The position numbers and the translations under genes were made by a program. Shown one piece after another: positions 1-5,653 of a DNA stretch of 9,954 bases; positions within the stretch are counted from its first letter, which is position 1, and the number at the start of each line of letters is the position of its first letter. Source of the DNA: Bacteroidaceae bacterium (GTDB taxonomy: Bacteria; Bacteroidota; Bacteroidia; Bacteroidales; Bacteroidaceae); NCBI GenBank assembly GCA_017548225.1, contig JAFYMV010000179.1, forward strand, positions 1 to 9,954, given 5' to 3'. A model generated the notes under the pieces. It did not search any database. It saw only the letters and a list, made by a program, of their open reading frames with translations, and had not been told where the DNA came from.

Positions 1-163
1 GCCGCGTCGACAGAAAATGTTAAGAACTAAACAGAAGTCAGATTTGATATTATTTAAGGAGGGGTAGGGGTAGACGCTATCGGTTGCCCTTATTGGACGG
101 AGCTATACATGTCTGACAACTCTCACAGCAAATGAGTATATAAAATAAGGAGCCTCGACGAGA

Positions 164-251
164 TTGTATAGTTTTAAAAGCGCAACACGCTGATAATTAT
201 CGTGATAAGCTTAAAATTTGTATAGTTTTGGATGGTTTATGTACAGTTTTG
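164..251 (+). repeat. Triplicated TTGTATAGTTTT-type box
   Basis: TTGTATAGTTTT occurs exactly at 164-175 and 218-229, and a variant (ATGTACAGTTTTG) at 239-251. The last two copies are spaced 21 bases apart and share the downstream GG-TTT context, so they form an imperfect tandem repeat of about 21 bases. The boxes lie upstream of the best promoter candidate of the SusD-like gene and could be binding sites for a regulator. In an AT-rich stretch, chance or a decayed repeat remains possible. Confidence 0.4.
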
Positions 252-292
252 AGTGGCTTTTTTCTTGGCATTAGTGAGAATATATTTGTAAA

Positions 293-324
293 CTTGTTTT
301 TCCATTCGGTTTACATTACCTTTG
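293..324 (+). promoter_or_regulatory. Bacteroides-type promoter for the SusD-like lipoprotein gene
   Basis: TACCTTTG at 317-324 is a perfect TAnnTTTG -7 box. CTTG at 293-296, 20 bases upstream, matches the -33 TTTG box at three of four positions. The start point would lie near 328-331, giving a leader of about 150 bases. A second perfect -7 box, TATATTTG at 281-288, has only a poor -33 partner (TTTT at 258-261) and is a weaker alternative. Confidence 0.5.
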
Positions 325-395
325 CCACAGATATTAACATTGCATGATTCTTGAAATTACCAACGGCGAATTGGGAGAATTGGAGGATGAATCCC

Positions 396-485
396 ATGCA
401 TTGTATGAAAAAAATGAAAGGGAAGATTAAATTGATTAATGTGTATTGTCTTTTTTTACTAAAAAATAGGAAAGTAATCGTATGA
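396..485 (+). CDS. Possible small upstream ORF with stop/start overlap
   Basis: A 29-codon frame starts at ATG 396. GGAGG at 382-386 lies nine bases before it, unusual here because most genes in the window lack such a site. Its TGA (483-485) overlaps the ATG (482-484) of the SusD-like gene as ATGA, the geometry of translationally coupled genes. The peptide is short, lysine-rich and hydrophobic toward its C-terminal half; I recognise no family. In AT-rich DNA an ORF of this length can arise by chance, so this is tentative. It could be a leader peptide or meaningless. Confidence 0.22.
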   Translation: MHCMKKMKGKIKLINVYCLFLLKNRKVIV

Positions 486-2785
486 AAATCTTGAAGTTGT
501 TTTTATTGCTGTTGGCATTGCTCTTTGTGCTTTCTGCATGTGAAGAAGTGATTGATGATGGGTTTAAACCAACATCATATAATGTAAGTGGAAAGGTTGA
601 AAAAGGTCCATTTGTTAGTGGCTCAGAGATAACTATCCAACCAATGGATGGACAAATGCAGCCTTTAGGGGTGATGTATACATCGACAATACAAGATCAT
701 TTGGGGAATTTTTCTTTCGGGATCAAACAATTTGAGTCCCCGCATGCAGTGCTTACGGCTAATGGCTACTTTTTCAATGAAGTAACAGGATTTTTGTCTT
801 CGGGCACATTGTATCTCCGTGCTGTTGTAGATCTGACAAAAAGTGAAACGGTTAATGTCAATATAATTACTCATATAAAGTATCAACGCGTACTGAATCT
901 TATTTCTCAAGGCAAATCTTATGATGAATCCAACAAACAGGCTCAAGAAGAGCTATTTGCTGAATTCGGTTTGCAGAAATATGCAAGTAAAGAAGCTTCA
1001 TTATATTCAATATCTGAAGGAACGGATGAGTCTGCTGTGCTTATTGCAATATCTTCTTTGATACTTGTAGATCGCTCTGAAGCAGAAATGACGGAATATC
1101 TTGCCCAATTGTGTAAAGAGTTTGCAGATAGTGGAAAGTTTTCTGACAATACAAAGGAACAGATTAAATCTGATAGAGAAGAACTTAAAGCTCAAGATCG
1201 ATTGTCTGAAATTAGCAATAATATACAAAGCCGCTACAATGATTTGGAGATTGAGATTAAGGTGAAGGAACTTATGTATTTCTTTGATTGGAATAATGAT
1301 GGCATAGCAGGAAATGAGACCTTGAAAGAAGGGGAAAACATATCAATAGAAACTGATTCGCTCAAAATACCTTATACTGGCGGAAACTATACAATCAAGA
1401 TTGAATCACCTGTCCCTGTGTATTTAGAAACGCCTTGGCTTGATATCACTCCTCCTACCTCAGTTATTATTCCCGAATCATTAGTAAACCTCTATCAATT
1501 CAGCACTTCTGCTGATGAAGGTATAACTTTAGAAAAAAGCATTAAGGATAATGTTTTGACCATCAATGTGTCGGAACTTAATTCGTATCGTTCAAAGTCT
1601 GCTTTCATACAACTCTACGACTGCATGGGTACGGTGCTTGATACAATCAATATAATACAGGACGCAAATCCGAATATTGCTCCTCCTCAATGCATAGGTT
1701 TGACAGAAAGTGGGAAAAGTGTTTTTGCCGGTATGGCTTTATCTTTGGCAAAAGCCTTTTCTAACTATAATGTCATAGAGCAATATTATCATTTCAATAA
1801 GCAATTTTTGGCAAATAATGATAAGCCCATAGGATTAGTTGATTATTATGTGTTGCCTTCAAATGGAAATATCGCGAGTGTCTGGGAAAGTTTTTATAAA
1901 GCAAATAGCGTAAATGAAACGATGCATTATTATGATGCCCTATCAGGAACCCTTTATCCTCAAATGTACGATGTGTTTAGCGCTATAATCTACTACTATA
2001 TGGTTGTTGGTTGGGGGAATGTACCATATATGATTGGAAATGACTTTATTAACAATGGTATATGGAATCCCTCACGAGATAATCAAAATGATATATTGGA
2101 TGATTTGACAGAGAAATTAATAATTGCAATATCGGCACTTGAAGAAAAGAAGAACGAATCCTTGATGGATATTGATAATCTTTTCTTCGTTTCTAAAGAT
2201 GTGGCTCGCATACTTTTAGCTAATATATACATGTATCGTAAGCAACATGGCGAAGCTCTTGGTTTACTGCAAGCCGTTATAGAGAGTGGATTTTATTCAT
2301 TGGACAACTCAATTTATAGTAATCCGGCCACAATTGATAGCCTTTTTAATGAGCGCACAAGCAGTGAACTCATTTTTGCATTCGATGCTAGCAGTGGTAC
2401 TCGAACAGCAAAATCCGAAAGTATCGAGATACGCCAGGCTTTATTGGTGCCAATAATGACCTACACGGATGTTTTGCTTGCGTATGCTGAATGTCTGTAC
2501 CATGCAGGAAATACTAGTGATGCGCAAAGTGTTTTAAATCAAGTCGTAGAGGCAAAGGGAATTAATGTTGCCGCTGGATTTTGGGAAGGAATAACAGATG
2601 CTCGTCGTCAATTACTTCTCTATTGTAATGGTAATTTTGCTTTCTATAAACGCAATGACATAGCAATAGAGGAACTAGCTATAGAAGAATTCCAATTATT
2701 ATTCCCTATTCCAGAACGAGAAATAAATACCAATTTTAATATGACACAGAATCCAGGATATGATAATTTTTTTGATAAAAATTAG
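482..2785 (+). CDS. SusD/RagB-like surface lipoprotein with N-terminal KGPF module and BACON-like domain
   Basis: Predicted outer-membrane lipoprotein, 767 residues. Residues 1-20 form a lipoprotein signal with lipobox LSAC and lipidated Cys20; the EEVIDD after it fits the acidic export signal of Bacteroidota surface lipoproteins. Residues 34-260 resemble an N-terminal module of Bacteroides lipoproteins (GKVEKGPF at 37-44), followed by DWNNDGIAGNE (269-279), which looks like a calcium-binding loop. Residues 287-395 look like a BACON domain. From about 400 to the end the protein is SusD-like: a TPR-type helix pair around 660-690 (TDVLLAYAECLYHAGN) and the closing FPIPEREI...QNPGY (741-760). 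The SusD part, about 365 residues, is shorter than usual SusD proteins (about 500 or more). No SusC/TonB-dependent transporter gene lies beside it. Family knowledge suggests glycan or other nutrient binding at the surface; the substrate is not inferable. AGGAAAG at 468-474 is a plausible ribosome site. Composition is more AT-rich than its downstream neighbours. Confidence 0.85.
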   Translation: MKILKLFLLLLALLFVLSACEEVIDDGFKPTSYNVSGKVEKGPFVSGSEITIQPMDGQMQPLGVMYTSTIQDHLGNFSFGIKQFESPHAVLTANGYFFNEVTGFLSSGTLYLRAVVDLTKSETVNVNIITHIKYQRVLNLISQGKSYDESNKQAQEELFAEFGLQKYASKEASLYSISEGTDESAVLIAISSLILVDRSEAEMTEYLAQLCKEFADSGKFSDNTKEQIKSDREELKAQDRLSEISNNIQSRYNDLEIEIKVKELMYFFDWNNDGIAGNETLKEGENISIETDSLKIPYTGGNYTIKIESPVPVYLETPWLDITPPTSVIIPESLVNLYQFSTSADEGITLEKSIKDNVLTINVSELNSYRSKSAFIQLYDCMGTVLDTINIIQDANPNIAPPQCIGLTESGKSVFAGMALSLAKAFSNYNVIEQYYHFNKQFLANNDKPIGLVDYYVLPSNGNIASVWESFYKANSVNETMHYYDALSGTLYPQMYDVFSAIIYYYMVVGWGNVPYMIGNDFINNGIWNPSRDNQNDILDDLTEKLIIAISALEEKKNESLMDIDNLFFVSKDVARILLANIYMYRKQHGEALGLLQAVIESGFYSLDNSIYSNPATIDSLFNERTSSELIFAFDASSGTRTAKSESIEIRQALLVPIMTYTDVLLAYAECLYHAGNTSDAQSVLNQVVEAKGINVAAGFWEGITDARRQLLLYCNGNFAFYKRNDIAIEELAIEEFQLLFPIPEREINTNFNMTQNPGYDNFFDKN

Positions 2786-2790
2786 TGTTT

Positions 2791-2824
2791 TTTGCTCTAC
2801 TATAATAGTTTTATCGTAAATTCG
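2791..2824 (+). promoter_or_regulatory. Promoter of the outer-membrane barrel gene
   Basis: TTTG at 2791-2794 and TAAATTCG at 2817-2824 (TAnnTTCG) are separated by 22 bases, slightly longer than the usual 19-21. The sequence after the -7 box, GCCCCGATTT, is nearly the same as that after the tRNA-Arg promoter box in this window, which supports it. The leader would be about 35 bases. Confidence 0.5.
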
Positions 2825-2865
2825 CCCCGATTTTTATAAACCTTAAACAATTAAATCTAAAGAAA

Positions 2866-3609
2866 ATGAAGAAAAACAATGTTTTAGCTATTGCTTGCGC
2901 TCTTCTTCTCGGTATGTCGTCAGTGGCTCCGCTTTGTGCGCAGGATCGTGGTGAATGGTCTATGACCGTAGGTGCCGATGGCGTGAGCCATTATCTGTGG
3001 CGCGGATTGAATCTGGCGGGGCCCAGTATACAACCGTCGGTGTACTTTGACTATGCGAAAGGCGACTGGGCGGTGTGCATGGGCGTTTGGGGCTCGCAGA
3101 CATTGCTCAACAATGAATATAATGAGTTGGACCTCTCGGTGGAGGCTACATGGCGAAATCTTACCTTGACGATTCTCGACTATGGTGATGACTACACCGT
3201 TCCCTGGCAGGAGGGCCACTACCTCGACTTTGGCTTGAGCTACACCTTGAGCGAGGATATCCCCGTAACCTTCTCATGGAACTCTATCATCAACCAGACC
3301 TTTGAGGGCTCAATGGATGGCGGCGGCTTTGACTGGCAGGCGGCCTTCCCCTCATACTTTGAGGTGGCCTACGACTTCTCGCTTTCGGCGGTAGACCTCT
3401 CTCTCGCCGTTGGTGGCATTCCCTTCGCATCGGAGTACTATGAGAGCGATGTGCCGGGTGTTTGCAACCTCAACCTCAGCGCTGGCCATGAATTTGAGTT
3501 TGAGCATGGTGGCACAATGCCCGTATCGGCACAGGTGATGTACAATCCCCTTCACAAAGCTGCATACTGGGGTGTAAGCGTAGGATACTATTTCTCGCTG
3601 GATTTCTAA
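2866..3609 (+). CDS. Outer-membrane beta-barrel protein, TorF-like
   Basis: Protein of 247 residues. Residues 1-25 form a type I signal peptide (positive MKKNN, hydrophobic core, cleavage likely after LCA), so the mature protein begins near QDRGEW. The rest alternates short aromatic and polar strands, as in a small porin-like barrel. SHYLWRGLNLAGPSIQPS (41-58) matches the YxxRG...QP signature of TorF-type putative porins (Gcw_chp family) and similar hypothetical barrels in Bacteroides. It ends in Phe, as barrels recognised by the BAM machinery often do. Transport substrate is unknown. The start follows an A-rich leader without a Shine-Dalgarno sequence, normal for the phylum. Composition is clearly less AT-rich than in the preceding gene. 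A repeat element starts nine bases after the stop, so the mRNA probably ends in or runs through it. Confidence 0.7.
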   Translation: MKKNNVLAIACALLLGMSSVAPLCAQDRGEWSMTVGADGVSHYLWRGLNLAGPSIQPSVYFDYAKGDWAVCMGVWGSQTLLNNEYNELDLSVEATWRNLTLTILDYGDDYTVPWQEGHYLDFGLSYTLSEDIPVTFSWNSIINQTFEGSMDGGGFDWQAAFPSYFEVAYDFSLSAVDLSLAVGGIPFASEYYESDVPGVCNLNLSAGHEFEFEHGGTMPVSAQVMYNPLHKAAYWGVSVGYYFSLDF

Positions 3610-3618
3610 AATAATTAC

Positions 3619-3807
3619 AGGAGTTCAGAATACAGGAGTACAGGAGTTCAGACAATACCGCAATTACGCGAGAGCAAAGATTGCTTGCAAACTCTGCCGA
3701 GCACTGCGGTATCAACATAGTTAATAGTTTCGACTATGAATGGCAATAAGAAAAGTTGCGTGCAGACATTTGTCTAAACTCCTATACTCCTACACTCCGA
3801 AACTCCT
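3619..3807 (+). repeat. 189-base element with about 37-base terminal inverted repeats made of AGGAGT words
   Basis: The left arm (3619-3655) carries AGGAGT at 3619, 3634 and 3642, then AGACAA. The right arm (3770-3807) is its reverse complement with one indel and mainly C/T changes; it shows ACTCCT at 3778, 3786 and 3802 and ACTCCG at 3794, an eight-base rhythm. Inside, ATACCGC (3655-3661) pairs with GCGGTAT (3706-3712), with smaller stems between. There is no transposase and no obvious target duplication, so this may be a MITE-like or REP-like element, or a structured untranslated region. The right arm ends 15 bases before aroB. TAGTTTCG at 3725-3732 resembles a -7 box and might help transcribe aroB, but it has no -33 partner. 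Confidence 0.75.
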
Positions 3808-3822
3808 AAGAAAATACTAATC

Positions 3823-4869
3823 ATGAGTAAGCAACGCATCATACCCGCTACTGACCTGGCGGGCGTACTGAAAACTTTGTTGGACGAGATTACGCACGAC
3901 CGTCTCTTTGTGCTGACCGATGAGCATACCGCTACCCTATGCTTGCCTCTATTGGCAGAGGTCGTGGGCGATGCTCATAGCATTGTCATCCCTGCCGGTG
4001 ATGACAACAAGCATGTAGACTCGCTATGCCATGTGTGGAGCGAACTTTCGGCACATGGTGCTACACGCCACTCGCTGCTCATCAATGTGGGTGGAGGTAT
4101 GGTAACTGACCTTGGAGGCTTTGCCGCTGCTACCTTCAAGCGTGGCATAGCTTGCATCAATGTGCCTACCACACTATTGGCAATGGTGGACGCTGCCGTA
4201 GGGGGTAAGACAGGCATCAACTTGCACTCGCTCAAGAATGAGGTGGGGGCGTTTTATCCCGCTGAAGCGGTGGTGGTGTCATCGCAGTTCCTGCATACGC
4301 TTGATATGCCCAACCTCGTATCGGGCTTTGCCGAGATGCTCAAGCATGGTCTCATCAGCACGGAGGAGCATTGGGCACAGCTCATGCGCTACGACTTGAA
4401 TGCGCCCGACCTCAATGCATTGCAGCCCCTCATCATGGAGTCTATCCATACCAAAGAGCATATCGTAGAGCAAGACCCTACGGAAAAGAATATCCGCAAG
4501 GCGCTCAACCTGGGCCATACGCTGGGCCATGCCTTCGAGACACTGGCCATGCGACGCGGCGCGCCTTGCCTGCATGGCTATGCTGTAGCGTGGGGACTGA
4601 TAGGCGAACTCTACCTCTCTCATGTGCGCGAGGGTTTCCCTATAGACAAGTTGCGTCAGACTGTTGCCTTCATCAAGGAGGTGTATGGCACTTTTGATTT
4701 CACTTGCAAGGACTATGAGGAACTCTATGCCCTCATGCAGCACGACAAGAAGAATGTGGGCGCAACAATCAACTTTACCCTGCTCGGTGGCATTGGCGAT
4801 ATCCGCATCAATCGCACCGCCACGAAGGAGGAGATATTCGAGATGCTCGACTTTGTAAGAGAATGCTGA
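3823..4869 (+). CDS. aroB: 3-dehydroquinate synthase
   Basis: Converts DAHP to 3-dehydroquinate, the second step of the shikimate pathway, using NAD and a divalent metal in the cytoplasm. At 348 residues it has normal length. Visible motifs are the NAD-binding GGGMVTDLGGF (90-100), PTTLLAMVDAAVGGKTGIN (115-133), EMLKHG (171-176), LNLGHTLGHAFE (228-239) and HG at 251-252. By comparison with characterised enzymes, Glu171, His232 and His251 are the likely metal ligands and His236 a catalytic residue; all are present, so the enzyme should be active. There is no Shine-Dalgarno sequence. No other shikimate gene is adjacent. It lies between the repeat element and a strong terminator, so it may be monocistronic or read from the upstream barrel gene. 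Confidence 0.95.
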   Translation: MSKQRIIPATDLAGVLKTLLDEITHDRLFVLTDEHTATLCLPLLAEVVGDAHSIVIPAGDDNKHVDSLCHVWSELSAHGATRHSLLINVGGGMVTDLGGFAAATFKRGIACINVPTTLLAMVDAAVGGKTGINLHSLKNEVGAFYPAEAVVVSSQFLHTLDMPNLVSGFAEMLKHGLISTEEHWAQLMRYDLNAPDLNALQPLIMESIHTKEHIVEQDPTEKNIRKALNLGHTLGHAFETLAMRRGAPCLHGYAVAWGLIGELYLSHVREGFPIDKLRQTVAFIKEVYGTFDFTCKDYEELYALMQHDKKNVGATINFTLLGGIGDIRINRTATKEEIFEMLDFVREC

Positions 4870-4875
4870 TGCCGC

Positions 4876-4941
4876 GCTAACTGCCGCGCTATTCATCACT
4901 AACTATCGTGCCACGCCTCGCTAACTACCGTTGTGATCATC
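4876..4941 (+). repeat. Three imperfect 22-base tandem units after aroB
   Basis: GCTAACT, ACTAACT and GCTAACT begin at 4876, 4898 and 4920, exactly 22 bases apart. Units 1 and 3 agree at about 16 of 22 positions and units 1 and 2 at about 14. The third unit forms part of the left arm and loop of the aroB terminator. Confidence 0.5.
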
Positions 4942-4969
4942 ACAAGTTAGCGAGGTGTAGCTCTTTTTT
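4913..4969 (+). terminator. Rho-independent terminator of aroB
   Basis: ACGCCTCGCTAACT (4913-4926) pairs with AGTTAGCGAGGTGT (4945-4958) as a 14-pair stem with one G-U pair. The loop itself holds the self-complementary TGTGATCATCACA. A run of six T (4964-4969) follows, so termination is expected on the plus strand. The same hairpin lies beyond the convergent minus-strand gene but lacks a T-run in that direction. Confidence 0.85.
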
Positions 4970-5001
4970 AGTCTGTTGTGTGGAAATTTGATTGCTTGTT
5001 A

Positions 5002-5565
5002 CTAAAAGCAATAGCCCAATCGGATGCTAAAGCTCAAGGCGATATTGTCGCTTTGGGTGCCGAAAACATTCCATAGGGCAAAGCCGTGGTGGTAGCCTGT
5101 CTCGGCTGGAGTGCCGAAGGCGGGACCTGCACCTGCCCATGCATCGATGAGAAAACGCCCGTAATGGGTCTGATAGCCTGCAGTGGCAAGTAGGGTGCTC
5201 ATGCGGGCCAGCGTACGCTCACCGGTAAGGCTCTGGTTGTAGTTGTAGGTAGAGTAGATGAACTCGGGGCGGAGGTAGAGACCCTTGAGTCCGCCACCCT
5301 CGTTGCCGCTGATGAAGAACTTATGACCGTAGCGCAGGGTGTAGCCGAGAGGCTGGTTGCCAAACTTATCGAAGCCGGCACCAATGACGCTGGCGCAGAG
5401 CTCGCCTGTCTGATGATGACCGAGCACACGCTCATACGACAGCTTGGTGCTGCCCGTAATCCATGACAGGAAGGTTACCTTTACGGCGTTGTTATACTCG
5501 GTGGCGCTACCCATGAGGGGAGTGATGAGGCAGAGAGAGAGTAGGAGAGACTTGATTGCTTTCAT
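5002..5565 (-). CDS. Small outer-membrane beta-barrel protein, function unknown
   Basis: Protein of 187 residues from the chosen start. The open frame extends upstream to 5613, but the Met at 5563-5565 is followed directly by a typical signal peptide (MKAIKSLLLSLCLITPLMGSA, cleavage likely before TEY), and the promoter box lies inside the longer frame, so the shorter start is preferred. The mature part alternates aromatic and polar strands (SYERVLG at 42-48, LRYGHKFF, GLYLRPEFIYS) and ends in Cys-Phe, consistent with a barrel of about eight strands. It resembles conserved small outer-membrane proteins of Bacteroidales, perhaps DUF3575-like, but I cannot name the family firmly. It is convergent with aroB and divergent from recG, so it is probably transcribed alone. 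Confidence 0.7.
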   Translation of the reverse strand: MKAIKSLLLSLCLITPLMGSATEYNNAVKVTFLSWITGSTKLSYERVLGHHQTGELCASVIGAGFDKFGNQPLGYTLRYGHKFFISGNEGGGLKGLYLRPEFIYSTYNYNQSLTGERTLARMSTLLATAGYQTHYGRFLIDAWAGAGPAFGTPAETGYHHGFALWNVFGTQSDNIALSFSIRLGYCF

Positions 5566-5590
5566 ATGGGTTGTGTTATTTTCCGTGGCA

Positions 5591-5598
5591 CAAAAGTA
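5591..5598 (-). promoter_or_regulatory. -7 box of the minus-strand barrel gene
   Basis: On the minus strand this reads TACTTTTG, a perfect TAnnTTTG. It gives a leader of about 20 bases before the start at 5565. No TTTG occurs at the expected -33 distance; the nearest (5611-5614) is only 12 bases away. Confidence 0.45.
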
Positions 5599-5641
5599 CG
5601 AAAACTTTGGCAAAAATAGCGACGAAATAGGAAATTATCCC

Positions 5642-5649
5642 TAACTTTG
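5642..5649 (+). promoter_or_regulatory. -7 box of recG, almost touching the start codon
   Basis: TAACTTTG is a perfect TAnnTTTG box ending four bases before the recG ATG at 5654. The transcript start would fall on or next to the ATG, implying a leaderless mRNA. No good -33 box is visible at 19-21 bases upstream. Confidence 0.45.
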
Positions 5650-5653
5650 TACT

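Larger units (their letters stand above)
1..481. other. AT-rich intergenic region upstream of the SusD-like gene
   Basis: No convincing gene is visible on either strand. Three short plus-strand reading frames run in from the left edge and stop early, the first at 28-30, so one could be the tail of an upstream gene; I cannot decide. The stretch holds three copies of a TTGTATAGTTTT-like box (164-251), a good Bacteroides-type promoter candidate (293-324), and two small overlapping ORFs just before the lipoprotein gene. Composition matches that AT-rich gene, not the later part of the window, so both seem to belong to one block. Confidence 0.6.

Noticed and set aside
1..30. C-terminal tail of an upstream gene ending at 28-30
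   Set aside because: Nine codons are too few to tell a coding tail from chance, and other frames are also open to nearby stops.
55..95. GGAGGGGTAGGGGTAGAC as a possible third AGGAGT-element copy
   Set aside because: It resembles the arm followed by AGAC, but the following core does not match well enough and AGGAGT itself is missing.
2786..2812. Terminator of the SusD-like gene in the TTTTTTG stretch
   Set aside because: There is a T-run but no hairpin before it.
3619..3807. CRISPR array or phage attachment site
   Set aside because: The repeats are only 6-8 bases, with no spacers of uniform length, no cas genes and no integrase nearby.
4279..4899. 206-codon open frame on the minus strand
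   Set aside because: It lies opposite aroB, whose motifs are unmistakable; the translation shows no recognisable domain and reflects codon bias of the true gene.
5566..5613. Upstream start at 5613 for the minus-strand barrel gene
   Set aside because: It would put 16 polar residues before a good signal peptide and place the -7 box inside the coding region.
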